From NCBI RefSeq assembly GCF_023555415.1, contig NZ_JAKRYL010000012.1, forward strand, positions 62,001-126,000: a stretch of DNA of 64,000 nucleotides, written 5' to 3'. Made by a program: the position numbers and the translations under genes. Position 1 is the first letter of the stretch; each line of letters starts with the position of its first letter. Positions 50,608 through 60,183 of the stretch are shown here, one piece after another. The notes beneath the pieces were generated by a model. It made no database searches. It was not told the DNA's origin and saw nothing but the letters and a program-made list of their open reading frames with translations. This DNA comes from Halalkalibacter alkaliphilus. Lineage in GTDB: Bacteria; Bacillota; Bacilli; Bacillales; Bacillaceae_D.

Positions 50608-51510
50608 ATGAAAATAGAGATTCTATTAATTGCTGGCGGTGCCGTTATCATTACAATTGTTGCGTTCTTATTGTATGACAAACGTAATAAGAACAAAGCA
50701 GAACAAGTAGAGGAGGTAGAGGAAGAACACGTTGAAGCCTCCGTAGCTCCAAGAAATAGTTCGATCATTGATTACAATGTATACGAAATGAAGAAGCAGG
50801 AGTTTATCCTATATGCATCTCTAGCTGGTTTAGTCTTCTTTGCTATTGGATTTATTTTTTATAATAACTTGATTGCCGCACTTGTATTTTCAGCTTTAGG
50901 CCTTCTATACCCAAGGTTTCAAAAGCAAATTCTAATAAAAAAACGGAAAACAGAACTCAGCCGTCAATTTCAACAAGCGCTATTTTCATTATCTTCCTCC
51001 CTTGTAGCAGGTCGTTCCATAGAGAATGCCTTCCTAGAAGTGACAAAAGATTTAGAGCTGCTTTATCCAGATCCGGATACATACATTATTAAAGAATTCG
51101 AGCGAATCAATCGACGAGTAGCTAACCGTGAGCCGATTGAACATGCAATAGCAGATTTTAGTGAGAGAGCTGGTATTGATGATATTACTAACTTTACAGA
51201 TGTGTTTGTAACGTGTAAACGTACTGGTGGAGATTTGGTTGAGGTTATTAGAAGAACGTCGAATATGATTAGTGAAAAGATTGAAATACAACAAGAAATC
51301 TCCGTTATGGTTGCACAAAAGAAATTTGAATCTAGAGCGGTAAGTCTTGCACCTTTAGTAATGGTTGCCTTATTGTCATATACTTCAGGTGAATACATGG
51401 CTCCATTATATCGTTGGGCTGATTTTGGACCAATCATAATGACCTTTTGTTTGGGAATTATCGGTTTGGCCTTCTATGTGAGTCAGCGAATTATGAACAT
51501 TAAGGTGTGA
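50608..51510 (+). CDS. tadB: TadB-like pilus platform protein
   Basis: The 300-residue membrane protein belongs to the GspF/TadB family. An N-terminal helix, a short acidic linker (EQVEEVEEEHVEA) and a further membrane pair precede the cytoplasmic GspF domain (RQFQQALFSLSSSLVAGRSIENA), with two C-terminal helices. It forms the inner-membrane platform with TadC and works with CpaF. A GAGGTG site lies five bases before ATG, and the end overlaps the tadC start. Confidence 0.92.
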   Translation: MKIEILLIAGGAVIITIVAFLLYDKRNKNKAEQVEEVEEEHVEASVAPRNSSIIDYNVYEMKKQEFILYASLAGLVFFAIGFIFYNNLIAALVFSALGLLYPRFQKQILIKKRKTELSRQFQQALFSLSSSLVAGRSIENAFLEVTKDLELLYPDPDTYIIKEFERINRRVANREPIEHAIADFSERAGIDDITNFTDVFVTCKRTGGDLVEVIRRTSNMISEKIEIQQEISVMVAQKKFESRAVSLAPLVMVALLSYTSGEYMAPLYRWADFGPIIMTFCLGIIGLAFYVSQRIMNIKV

Positions 51511-52385
51511 TGGATATGATTGAAGCAATTATTTTTACAGCCATTATTGGATCTATTGTCCTGCTGCTATTTGTAATGGCAGGTAAAGAATACAGTGAAT
51601 TTATTGAAGAAAACAAAGCAGATTTCCAAGTAATGTTTATGGCTCCGGCCTCTCTTAAATTGATAGATAAACTTAAAATAATGGAGAAGCTTTCTGGGCG
51701 AAGATTAGTATCTCTTCAGCAGAAAATAGCTGTATTATATGCTGGGAAACAAGTTCAGCATTATACAAAAATGTTTATTGCGCAAATCCTTTCCGTAGTT
51801 TTGCTGTGCCTTTTGGGTGGGGGAATATTTGCATTATTGGGCGGCGGTGATAAGAAGTTTCTTCTATTTGCCATTATCTTTGCCGCTATTATTCCTTATG
51901 CCCTTGTGAAGAAGTTAGAAGAAAAGACAACGAAAAGAAAACAAAATATCGTCTTTGAGCTTCCAGAGTTCGCGAGCAAAGTAGCATTATTAGTTAATGC
52001 TGGGGAGACAGTTCAAAATGCAATCATTCGTTGTACAACAATGAAAGCAGATGATCCAAATCCACTTTATATAGAATTAAATGAAGCAGTAACCAAGCTA
52101 CGAAATGGGGAGTCGTTTGGTAAAGTGATGGAGGAACTTAGTAAACGCTGCGGTGTCCAAGAGGTTTCCGTCCTTACGACTACGATCCTTTTAAACTATA
52201 AGCGTGGTGGCGGAGAACTTTCCATAGCATTAAGAGAATTATCTAAAGAATTATGGGAAAAAAGAAAAGCCATTTCAAAAACGCGAGGTGAAGAAGCTTC
52301 TTCAAAGCTAGTTTTCCCAATGGTATTAGTTTTTGTTGCAGTGTTGCTAATTATAGCGTACCCTGCGTTAAGAATTTTAGGCTAA
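51507..52385 (+). CDS. tadC: TadC-like pilus platform protein
   Basis: The 292-residue membrane protein is the second GspF-domain platform subunit. The GspF core reads ELPEFASKVALLVNAGETVQNA and is followed by KRGGGELSIALRELSKELWE, with C-terminal membrane helices. Possible starts are GTG 51507 and ATGs at 51510 and 51516, all overlapping or abutting the tadB stop. Gene order cpaF-tadB-tadC is the standard Tad arrangement. Confidence 0.92.
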   Translation: MMDMIEAIIFTAIIGSIVLLLFVMAGKEYSEFIEENKADFQVMFMAPASLKLIDKLKIMEKLSGRRLVSLQQKIAVLYAGKQVQHYTKMFIAQILSVVLLCLLGGGIFALLGGGDKKFLLFAIIFAAIIPYALVKKLEEKTTKRKQNIVFELPEFASKVALLVNAGETVQNAIIRCTTMKADDPNPLYIELNEAVTKLRNGESFGKVMEELSKRCGVQEVSVLTTTILLNYKRGGGELSIALRELSKELWEKRKAISKTRGEEASSKLVFPMVLVFVAVLLIIAYPALRILG

Positions 52386-52406
52386 AAATTAAATGAAAAA
52401 GGAGAA

Positions 52407-52607
52407 ATGAACATGAAGAAAGCAAAAACATTTTTAACAAAATTGTGGAAAGATGAAGAAGGGTTAGGGACTCTTGAAATACTATTAATCGTTGCTGTAT
52501 TAGTAGGAGTAGCTTTGCTATTTGGTAATACTATTGCAGAGTGGGTACAAAATATTCTTGGTGGTATTAATCCAGACCCAGTAGACGTTCCAGGGTCGGT
52601 TGATTAA
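52407..52607 (+). CDS. flp: Flp-type IVb major pilin
   Basis: The 66-residue prepilin has a short basic leader (MNMKKAKTFLTKLWKDEEG) and the cleavage region EEGLGTLEILLIVAVLVGVA, with Glu five residues after the scissile glycine as required for pilin assembly. A hydrophobic helix follows and a short Pro/Asp-rich tail (NPDPVDVPGSVD). It should be cut by the CpaA-like peptidase encoded at 56997 and form the pilus fibre. AAAGGAG precedes ATG. Confidence 0.9.
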   Translation: MNMKKAKTFLTKLWKDEEGLGTLEILLIVAVLVGVALLFGNTIAEWVQNILGGINPDPVDVPGSVD

Positions 52608-52631
52608 TTGAATTATTAGGAGAGGACTATA

Positions 52632-53252
52632 ATGTGCCTTCAAGTTAAACGATTATTAACGAAATTTAAACAAGACAATAAGGGAAGTTTCACACTTGAA
52701 GCTTCCCTTGTTTTTCCGATTATCTTTATTATTACCATTGCACTTATTTTATTTAGTCTATATTTCTATGATAAGGTTGTTCTCTACCAACGAGCACATG
52801 TTATTGCAGAGCGTTTGGCCTCAACATGGGATAATAGCCTCAAAGATTTTGAAACTGGGGACTTTGCCCCTTATGAGTATACATCCATGAGAGGTTATAA
52901 CAATGATGGATTATATTGGCGTACGAATCGAATTGGCGCATCGCTTCTTGAGAGGATGGGAATGGAACTGGATTCTGTTGAAGGTGTGAAAATAGCAAAT
53001 GCACAAACAAATGCTGAGCAATTGATACCAGGTGCAAGAGTGACTATAACCCCTCCTGCTAATATAGGTTTCAATAGAAAAGTGACAGTAAAGTTAGAAA
53101 GAGATCTAAATTTACCTCAATTTGTTGGGTTAATAGCCAAAAGTGAAGTAGAGGCTGTTGCTAGCGCCTCTGTTAAAGATCCAGTTGAACTAATTAGGAC
53201 GACTGATTTTATCTACCATTATGCAGAAGAGGTTCAAAATTATATTAAGTGA
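52632..53252 (+). CDS. TadE-like pseudopilin
   Basis: The 206-residue protein has a class III signal and helix, NKGSFTLEASLVFPIIFII, with the Glu at the expected place, followed by an extracellular domain of about 160 residues. TadE-type pseudopilins are processed by the same prepilin peptidase and act as minor pilus components or assembly factors. AGGAGAGG precedes ATG. The gene lies 24 bases after the flp pilin gene. Confidence 0.85.
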   Translation: MCLQVKRLLTKFKQDNKGSFTLEASLVFPIIFIITIALILFSLYFYDKVVLYQRAHVIAERLASTWDNSLKDFETGDFAPYEYTSMRGYNNDGLYWRTNRIGASLLERMGMELDSVEGVKIANAQTNAEQLIPGARVTITPPANIGFNRKVTVKLERDLNLPQFVGLIAKSEVEAVASASVKDPVELIRTTDFIYHYAEEVQNYIK

Positions 53253-53306
53253 AGATAAAGAAAAACATAAAAACTTGTAAGGGTAGACGTACGGAGGGGT
53301 CTTATT

Positions 53307-55751
53307 TTGAAAAAGTTCATACATAAATTTAGATCCGACGTCAAAGGATCTGTCTCAATCTTCTTCATAATTATTATCGTGCCAATCTTTTTATTTAATG
53401 CGGTGTTAATTGACTACGCTAGAATTTTAGCGGCTGATAAACAATCAGAATATGCGATTCAAAGTGCCGTACGTTCTGCAATGGCTTCGTATGATTCAGA
53501 TTTAAGAGAATTTGGACTCTTTGGTGTAAAAAAAGAAGATGTCGACTATTTTGAGGAAATATTAAGAGCGAATTTACAAACAGTAGATCTTTCAGAAGAG
53601 AGTATTGTTCTTAACAATAATAGTGGGGCCTTTCAGTTTATTGACCCTAAGGTGGAAGACTTTAATTTAGATTTAGATAGAGAACTTGCCCACCCTGAAA
53701 TACTTAGACATCAAATCCTAGAGGAAATGAAGTATAAGGCACCTGTCGAAATAATCAAAGAACTTCTTGAAAAGTTTAACTTTATCTCAAAGGCGATGAA
53801 GGAAACATCAACTTTTATTAATACGGTTAGTGAGATTGAAAAAGATTTTGATAAACGAGAACAAAAATTAGACGATATTAGATTCCCTATAGAGCTAAAA
53901 GAACCATTAGAAGGACCTAACCACTTAGTAAAAGCGCAAGACGCGTTAGAAGTCATACAAAAAGACTTGAGTAAAACTAGCAGCGCATCATTCCCAACTG
54001 TAAACAGCCTCAATGACATTATTTCAAATTATAATAGGTATGAAGAGGCTAAGAAAGAAAAAGAAAGCCTTGAAAGTCTCAAGGATGCTCTAGAACAGGA
54101 CAAACGACAACAAGAAAATAAGTTAAGAGAAGTAAAGAACAGAGAGATAAACGAAGAAGATGAGGATGAACAAAAGAAAAAAGAAGATGAAAAAGAGGAA
54201 GAAATTAAAGAGCTAGAGGAAGCAATAGAGGATCTAGAGGATCAGATCAACAGCATGGAGACCCAAATTAGTGCGTTAGATCGCAATATTAAAAGGTTTG
54301 AAACAAACGCAGCAAAGAAAATGAATGAACTTAGCTCTCAATCAAAAACAGCTCTTGACCATTTACAAGATGCAAAACGGAAGTTAGACTTAGCAAAGAA
54401 AAATAATGATAAGATAATACAAGAGATACGCAAAGGTAGAAATACCGCTAACAACAATTATGAGGGAGCAATTTTTGAATCTGAAAAGGTGGAACCATCT
54501 TCAGAGGTAGATAAAGGCGAATTAGCCAATGTAGAGAAAACGTTGGATGATCTCTCAAAAGAACTAGATGAATATAAATATGAAACTAGTTTCTTTACTA
54601 CAATAGGTAACCATTTGGACAACGCTATTACAAGTGTAATTTCAGTGAATAACAGTCTAAACACTGATATCTCAGGTGATCTATCAAGTGCAAAGAAATC
54701 AATAGAAGATCAACTCCCTAGTGCTAAATCTTCAGTTGACTCCGCGATTGAATATATGAAGACACATCGACGAGACTATGAAGAAGGAGATATGTCTGAT
54801 TTTGATGATTATGAAATTATTGATAATGATGGCAAGCATGGTGAAGCGGAACAAAGTATAGATACGTCTGAAGATATTAATAGTTTAAGGCATAAGTATG
54901 ACGAAGAAAAAGCCATATATGAAGATCTGACTAAAACTATCGGTGAACTTCAGAGATTTCTTGAGGACAATGACTTGATGGATGGATATTTTGAAGATGA
55001 TCCTAATAATAAACATATTGGAGATTCACCTGAATTAGACTTTGGAGAAGATGCAACTGCTAGTTCTAAAGATGCAATGCGTCTAGTAGATGCTCTATTC
55101 AGTGGTATTGGAAATTTCCTGCTTGATGCCCGTGATGAGCTATATATTAATGAGTATATATTGATGAATTTTGAGAGTGCAAAGCCAGGAGGAAAAGCAG
55201 AAGACTTTTTATATGAAAATAGAGAAGTAGAATATATTCTATATGGTCTTCCTGAAGTTGGTGCCAATTATACAGCTGCACTCAGTCAATTGTTCGCAAT
55301 TCGTTTTGCATTGAGGTTTATTGATGCGTTTACTGTTCCATGGGTTAGAGCAGCAGGGCATCCAATTGCAGTGTTTGTTGCTGCTTTGGGCTATGCGCTA
55401 AAGTATTCTAGTGAAGATATGAATGGTCTTCAAAGGGGAGGAAGTGCAGAGCTAATTGGTGAAAATTTAACAGGTAGATTAGAGTTTGGTTACAATGACT
55501 ATGTTCGATTGTTTTTGTTTATGAATCCTGGCGGTGACAATCGTCTAATGAGAGTGATGTCTGTTATAAATGAAAAGTCAGGCATTGACCTAACCCAGAA
55601 TTATACGTACGCCCACGGATCCGTTGATACATCAGTACAGTTATGGTTTATTCCGGAAATAGCAAAAGCCATGGAAGTAGTTAGTGTTATTGACGGTAAG
55701 GTAAATAACAATCGTTACGAATTTAATAAAGAAGCTTATTTTTCTTATTAA
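53307..55751 (+). CDS. TadG-like DUF5702 protein with long coiled coil
   Basis: The 814-residue protein starts with VKGSVSIFFIIIIVPIFLFN, a TadG-like membrane helix. The beginning (DYARILAADKQSEYAIQSAV) and the C-terminal third (NEYILMNFESAKPGGKAEDF, then a hydrophobic ALSQLFAIRFALRFIDAF stretch) fit DUF5702. Between them lies a strongly charged coiled-coil region of about 330 residues (about 235-560, with Lys/Glu runs such as EEDEDEQKKKEDEKEEE). It probably forms a long extracellular rod or tip at the pilus base. The start is TTG with an ACGGAGGGG site. Confidence 0.8.
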   Translation: MKKFIHKFRSDVKGSVSIFFIIIIVPIFLFNAVLIDYARILAADKQSEYAIQSAVRSAMASYDSDLREFGLFGVKKEDVDYFEEILRANLQTVDLSEESIVLNNNSGAFQFIDPKVEDFNLDLDRELAHPEILRHQILEEMKYKAPVEIIKELLEKFNFISKAMKETSTFINTVSEIEKDFDKREQKLDDIRFPIELKEPLEGPNHLVKAQDALEVIQKDLSKTSSASFPTVNSLNDIISNYNRYEEAKKEKESLESLKDALEQDKRQQENKLREVKNREINEEDEDEQKKKEDEKEEEIKELEEAIEDLEDQINSMETQISALDRNIKRFETNAAKKMNELSSQSKTALDHLQDAKRKLDLAKKNNDKIIQEIRKGRNTANNNYEGAIFESEKVEPSSEVDKGELANVEKTLDDLSKELDEYKYETSFFTTIGNHLDNAITSVISVNNSLNTDISGDLSSAKKSIEDQLPSAKSSVDSAIEYMKTHRRDYEEGDMSDFDDYEIIDNDGKHGEAEQSIDTSEDINSLRHKYDEEKAIYEDLTKTIGELQRFLEDNDLMDGYFEDDPNNKHIGDSPELDFGEDATASSKDAMRLVDALFSGIGNFLLDARDELYINEYILMNFESAKPGGKAEDFLYENREVEYILYGLPEVGANYTAALSQLFAIRFALRFIDAFTVPWVRAAGHPIAVFVAALGYALKYSSEDMNGLQRGGSAELIGENLTGRLEFGYNDYVRLFLFMNPGGDNRLMRVMSVINEKSGIDLTQNYTYAHGSVDTSVQLWFIPEIAKAMEVVSVIDGKVNNNRYEFNKEAYFSY

Positions 55752-55771
55752 TAAATAGGAGTGAAAAGAAA

Positions 55772-56287
55772 ATGAAACAGATTTTAGGATTTATCTTCGC
55801 GGCATCACTTATTTTATTATCAGCGTGCGGAGGCCAATCAACAGAAGCACAATCAGAGAGTCAGGAAAGTAATGCTCAAAATACAAATGATATCTTAAAC
55901 CTTGGAGAAACAGGAGTACAAGAGGGAACTGCAGGCTCAATAGAAATAACTGCACATTCTACTCAAATCTTGGAGTCATATGAGGAGTTTACTCCTAGTA
56001 ATGGAGTATTTGTTATAGTTGACATTTCTGTTAAAAACAATGGAGAAACAGAAATAAATGGAGGAGATATCACAAGAGCATCTTTATTTGATGATCAGGA
56101 GACGATGTTTAATTCTACAGTTTACGATGAATTTGTAGAGCATATTTATGGTGAAATAAACCCTGGAGAAACAGTTTCAGGTCAAATTATTTTCAATCAT
56201 TTCCCATCCGAATACTACGAACTAGTCTTTGGTTATGGTTTATCAACAACAGTCAACGAACTAAGATGGCATATTCCAGGTAACTAG
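55772..56287 (+). CDS. DUF4352-like lipoprotein
   Basis: The 171-residue product has a signal peptide with the lipobox LSAC, a Ser/Gln/Asn-rich linker, and a beta-sandwich domain with the DUF4352 pattern VFVIVDISVKNNGETEINGG and NPGETVSGQIIFNHFP. Such Ig-like (telobox) lipoproteins are common in Firmicutes and of unknown ligand. It lies inside the Tad operon between the TadG-like and second TadE-like genes, 20 bases after the former, so a role in pilus assembly at the cell surface is likely. Confidence 0.8.
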   Translation: MKQILGFIFAASLILLSACGGQSTEAQSESQESNAQNTNDILNLGETGVQEGTAGSIEITAHSTQILESYEEFTPSNGVFVIVDISVKNNGETEINGGDITRASLFDDQETMFNSTVYDEFVEHIYGEINPGETVSGQIIFNHFPSEYYELVFGYGLSTTVNELRWHIPGN

Positions 56288-56300
56288 ATTTCAGGAGGAA

Positions 56301-56978
56301 TTGGAATTGTCCGATTCTCCACTAAATAGACCATTCCTCAGAGGTGGCTCAAACATGAATTTTCGAAAAAAAGAAGATGGCGGTATCACGCTTGAAGCTG
56401 CTATCTTCATGCCAATTTTTATAATGTTTTTGGTGTTTTTACTTTTTATGATTCGTTTTGCTTTGACAGATATAGCTTTAAATAAGGCTGTATCTGAAAC
56501 TGCAAAACAAATTGCTCTTCAATCTTATCCTATTCATAGAGTGATTGATACGGGTGGGAAAATGGCTACAGAAGCCCTTAATAAAAGTGATCATTATCAA
56601 CAAATAAAAGATGACATGGGTAAGAATAAAGATCAAATTGAAAATGAGTTAATAAATACATTAGGTGAGGATGGTTACAATCAATTAATTGCAGACCCAC
56701 TAGCTAAAGCAAGAGATGATGCAATAGATGGAGTAACAGCTCAATTTTTAGAAACTATAGTTCAAGGTTATTTAGCGGACGCTGATCGAATGAACTTGAT
56801 AGATGCAAGTTCAGTAAGCGTCGTTTCACCTATAAAATTTCCCAACCTTTTAAATGAAGATGGAAATAAATTCATTCTAATTACTGCTGAATATAGACTT
56901 GTTCTCCCTATACCTTTCCTAAATCGAGAATACACTTTACAAAAACAAGCTTACGAACGAGTCTGGCTAGGATCATAA
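56301..56978 (+). CDS. Second TadE-like pseudopilin
   Basis: Up to 225 residues. The class III signal is EDGGITLEAAIFMPIFIMFL, again with Glu after the Gly-x-x-x pattern. An extracellular helical domain follows, ending in a conserved-looking FLNREYTLQKQAYERVWLGS. Starts are uncertain: TTG 56301 or 56307 after a strong AGGAGG, or ATG 56355 after GAGGTGG; the last gives a more usual short leader. Having two TadE-type proteins is normal for Tad loci (TadE/TadF). Confidence 0.82.
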   Translation: MELSDSPLNRPFLRGGSNMNFRKKEDGGITLEAAIFMPIFIMFLVFLLFMIRFALTDIALNKAVSETAKQIALQSYPIHRVIDTGGKMATEALNKSDHYQQIKDDMGKNKDQIENELINTLGEDGYNQLIADPLAKARDDAIDGVTAQFLETIVQGYLADADRMNLIDASSVSVVSPIKFPNLLNEDGNKFILITAEYRLVLPIPFLNREYTLQKQAYERVWLGS

Positions 56979-56996
56979 GAAAGGATTTGCTATCAC

Positions 56997-57509
56997 ATGG
57001 AGTTATATTATTACTTACTAGCATTGTTTGTCATCATCGCATTTTATACAGATGTGAAAAATAGCAAAATACCAAACTGGCTTACTATGAGCGGTGTCCT
57101 CGCTGGGCTACTCTACCATCTGATCTTTAATGGGTTCGATGGGTTGCTGTTCTCTATTCTGGGTCTTGTTGTAAGTGGTGGCATCTTGTTACTCATGTAT
57201 GTATTTAAAGCATTAGGTGCAGGAGATGTGAAACTATTTGCTGCAATTGGGGCAATAGCGGGATTACATTTTTCTCTTTATGCCATCATGTATTCTATTG
57301 TATTTGCAGGTTTTATTGGAGTTTTTATTTTGTTGTTCCGAAAAGACTTGATAAAACGAATGGCATATTCATGCTACCGGTTTGTAGGTTCGTTACTGCG
57401 ACGCGACCTTAAAAGCTTAGAAGAATTCAAGAAAATGGAAAGTGTGCGCTTTCCTTTTATGTACGCGGTGTTACCGGGTGTCATGATGACATTCTATTAT
57501 TTTCTATAG
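56997..57509 (+). CDS. cpaA: CpaA/TadV-like prepilin peptidase (A24 family)
   Basis: The 170-residue membrane protease has about five to six helices and both catalytic aspartates of the A24 family: the first in YTDVKNSKIPNWLT (about residue 20) and the second in ALGAGDVKLFAAIG, the GxGD motif (about residue 76). It lacks the N-terminal methylase domain of PilD, as expected for CpaA/TadV. It should cleave the Flp pilin and the TadE-like pseudopilins upstream. ATG follows an AAAGGA site at good spacing. Confidence 0.92.
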   Translation: MELYYYLLALFVIIAFYTDVKNSKIPNWLTMSGVLAGLLYHLIFNGFDGLLFSILGLVVSGGILLLMYVFKALGAGDVKLFAAIGAIAGLHFSLYAIMYSIVFAGFIGVFILLFRKDLIKRMAYSCYRFVGSLLRRDLKSLEEFKKMESVRFPFMYAVLPGVMMTFYYFL

Positions 57510-57524
57510 GAGAGGAGAGTTACG

Positions 57525-59198
57525 ATGAGCACCACAATTTATGATTTGAACTGCAACATCGACCAACAAAACGGTCACTTCATGATCTTGTCACGTGATG
57601 GTCAGTTTGGACTACATAGCAATGACCTAGCATCGATCCAGGTTAACATGCTAAAGTCTAACTCGATAGAAAAGCTTCTTCCATTACAAGTAGAAGAAAT
57701 TGATTTTAATGTGAAGCTTTACTATAACCTATCATCTAAGCGAATTCTTTCGCAGGTGCTAAGGGAGAAGAAGTTAACCATTAGTGAGTATTATAACTTC
57801 TTGTATCAGGTAGTTTCTGCTATAGAAGATAGTAAAGAGTACATGTTAAATGAACAAAATTATATCATTCATGAAGATTTTATTTTTATTGGTAATGATT
57901 TCGGAGACGTTTATTTAACGTATTTGCCTCTTAATCAAGTATCGAATAAGCCACAGTTAAAAGATGAATTGAGAGATTTATTGATTAAATTAGTTGGACA
58001 AATTCAGGAGTTACAAGGTGACGGTGTCCAACAATTAATGAATTATATTAATCATCCTGAGTTCAAATTAGCTGAGTTGAAGAAAAAATTAAATACATTA
58101 CGTAAAAATTCAGGTGCAACTGCACAAGTTAGTGCTCCTGTTTCACAACAAAAACCGCAAGCACAAGCAGCACCTGCACAACCTGTGCAGCAACCTGTAT
58201 CTTCTGCTCCAGAAAAAACGGAAGTCGTGCAGCCGGCTGCAGCTAACGAAGAGTCAAGTCCTCCTGCGAAACCTAGGAAAAAACATCCTGTGAAACGAGG
58301 TTCTGCTAGAAGCAAAGCTGCTGCAGAAAGTCCGAAAGCGAAAGAAAAACCAAAGGCCAAGGCGAAAGTTAGCAAACAAGAAGTAGAAGAAACAGAAGTT
58401 AAAGAAACAAAGCCTCCAAACAAGATTGTTATCTTCGCTCTTTCTATTCTTGCAATTGCTGGTACATGGAAGATGTACGAAGTCATGCCGAGTGAAGGGA
58501 TGCTTTACATTTGTGTCGGACTTAGTGTGTTAGTCGTGGCAATAGCTTACTTCTTCATGAAAGTACGTCCACAAAAAGCAAATAAAGTTGTTACGACAAC
58601 AGTTAAAGATGAAAAGAAACCTGCTAAAAAGGCAGTTAATCCAAAAGTAAGAGCCAAAAAACAACAGAATAAGCCACAGCCGGCAGCTACTTCAAAGAGC
58701 AAGGAAGTCACTCCTAACGCTGTTGACCAAAATGGAGGATCACATCAGTACAATGAAAAGTCCCAACAACAATCAGCTGCAGCTGTTGACAGTGATGCTT
58801 ATTTTAAAAATCTTGGCAATGAAACGACCTTGCTTTCAGACCCGGATCCGCAGTCAGATGCAACTGTGTTATTAGTGGATGAAGAGCCAAAAGCTGTACC
58901 AATGCCATTTTTTGAGGTTCAACGAAATGGAAACGTTGAAACAGTCCGCATTTATCAGACGCCATTCGTAATTGGTCGTACAGCTGAAGGGACTCAATAT
59001 GTTGAGGATTCTATCGGGATTTCTAGATTGCATTTAGAAGTATTAAAAGTAGGAGACAATTACGCAATCAAAGATTTGGGTTCTAAAAACGGAACGAAAC
59101 TGAATCAACAGCCGATCGCAGCTAATACGGTTCAACACGTAAAAGACAGTGACATCATTAAAATCGGTAAAGTTGAATACACATTTAAATTAGGATAG
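57525..59198 (+). CDS. FHA-domain protein with N-terminal DUF6382-like domain
   Basis: The 557-residue protein begins with a domain of about 180 residues that I take for DUF6382 (MSTTIYDLNCNIDQQNGHFM). A low-complexity Gln/Pro/Ala/Lys linker follows, then two membrane helices (about 297-345), a second basic linker and a C-terminal FHA domain (about 475-555; FVIGRT, GISRLHLEV and KDLGSKNGTKLN carry the phosphothreonine-binding residues). Just before the FHA lie ETTLL (433-437) and ATVLL (446-450), which resemble phosphorylation sites with Leu at +3. It sits between the prepilin peptidase and a PP2C gene. Confidence 0.88.
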   Translation: MSTTIYDLNCNIDQQNGHFMILSRDGQFGLHSNDLASIQVNMLKSNSIEKLLPLQVEEIDFNVKLYYNLSSKRILSQVLREKKLTISEYYNFLYQVVSAIEDSKEYMLNEQNYIIHEDFIFIGNDFGDVYLTYLPLNQVSNKPQLKDELRDLLIKLVGQIQELQGDGVQQLMNYINHPEFKLAELKKKLNTLRKNSGATAQVSAPVSQQKPQAQAAPAQPVQQPVSSAPEKTEVVQPAAANEESSPPAKPRKKHPVKRGSARSKAAAESPKAKEKPKAKAKVSKQEVEETEVKETKPPNKIVIFALSILAIAGTWKMYEVMPSEGMLYICVGLSVLVVAIAYFFMKVRPQKANKVVTTTVKDEKKPAKKAVNPKVRAKKQQNKPQPAATSKSKEVTPNAVDQNGGSHQYNEKSQQQSAAAVDSDAYFKNLGNETTLLSDPDPQSDATVLLVDEEPKAVPMPFFEVQRNGNVETVRIYQTPFVIGRTAEGTQYVEDSIGISRLHLEVLKVGDNYAIKDLGSKNGTKLNQQPIAANTVQHVKDSDIIKIGKVEYTFKLG

Positions 59199-60115
59199 TG
59201 CGGATGACAAATAAAAAAGCAGCCTGGGAGTATGGATTATCCACTCATAAAGGCGCAGTAAAACAGATTAATGAAGATAATGCTTTGTTGAAAATTGCCA
59301 GTGACTCTAATGGGTGTGAAGCTTCATTGGTTATTGTTGCTGATGGGATGGGTGGTTATCAAGCGGGGGATGTTGCAAGCCAACTCGTTATTGATCAACT
59401 TAACGATTGGTGGGAACGTCGTATCCGCACAATGTTAAAGCTTCGACGTCCATTTAAGAGCATAGCCAAAGAAATTGAAAGTCTATTGCATGAGACGAAT
59501 CACAAGTTAATTGGAATAGGCAACAAAGAAGGAAGTAAATTAGGAACAACGGTGTCCGTGTTGTTCCTTTATCAAAACCGATATCTAATTTGTCATATTG
59601 GTGATAGTAGAATTTATAGGTTTGATGAAGATCTTCCTAGAGTATGTTCAGATAATAATAGTACGTATCCACTTGAAAGTGATACAGTTCCGCTAGGTGA
59701 AACGTCTGAGCTTGTACAACTAACGGAAGATCATTCTTGGGTGGAACAGCAAGTTAAATTAGGTCTCCTAACGAAAGAGCAAGCTGCCTCACATCCAAGA
59801 AGGAATGTATTGTTGCAATGCCTAGGGATCGAGAATGAAGTAGAGCCTTTTATTAAAGAAGGATCTTATAAGGCTAATGATCTATTTCTTTTATGTAGTG
59901 ATGGCTTTTATACGCTTTTTTCTAATGAGGCAATCGTTACCTTGCTCACCCATTCAGAACAAAAGTATAACGATTTACAACAGGTAAGTGATCATCTAGT
60001 CGACTTATCTAATCGTGAAGGCGCAACCGATAACGTGACCGTTCTTTTAATTCGGCCTTTGGAGTCCAATGTTAAAAAAGGCTGGAAAAGCATGTGGAGA
60101 AACTTATTTCCATAG
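59198..60115 (+). CDS. PP2C-family Ser/Thr phosphatase
   Basis: The 305-residue enzyme (PPM family) should remove phosphate from Ser/Thr. Metal-binding and core motifs are present: NEDNALL, VADGMGGYQAGDVAS, ICHIGDSRIYRF, LLCSDGFYTLFS and GATDNVTVLLI. GTG 59198 overlaps the FHA gene stop by one base and ATG 59204 is an alternative, so the two genes are coupled. It is the eraser expected for the Hanks-type kinase encoded 2 kb downstream. A terminator follows. Confidence 0.93.
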   Translation: MRMTNKKAAWEYGLSTHKGAVKQINEDNALLKIASDSNGCEASLVIVADGMGGYQAGDVASQLVIDQLNDWWERRIRTMLKLRRPFKSIAKEIESLLHETNHKLIGIGNKEGSKLGTTVSVLFLYQNRYLICHIGDSRIYRFDEDLPRVCSDNNSTYPLESDTVPLGETSELVQLTEDHSWVEQQVKLGLLTKEQAASHPRRNVLLQCLGIENEVEPFIKEGSYKANDLFLLCSDGFYTLFSNEAIVTLLTHSEQKYNDLQQVSDHLVDLSNREGATDNVTVLLIRPLESNVKKGWKSMWRNLFP

Positions 60116-60144
60116 GCGAAGTTTAAACGATATCAACGAAATAA

Positions 60145-60183
60145 GATAAAAAAGCTCTTCAAGAACTGAAGAGCTTTTTTATC
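60145..60183 (+). terminator. Terminator after the PP2C gene
   Basis: GATAAAAAAGCTCTTCA and TGAAGAGCTTTTTTATC are a perfect 17-bp inverted repeat. It marks the end of the Tad/FHA/PP2C transcript and implies a separate promoter for the TELL-repeat and kinase genes. Confidence 0.9.
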
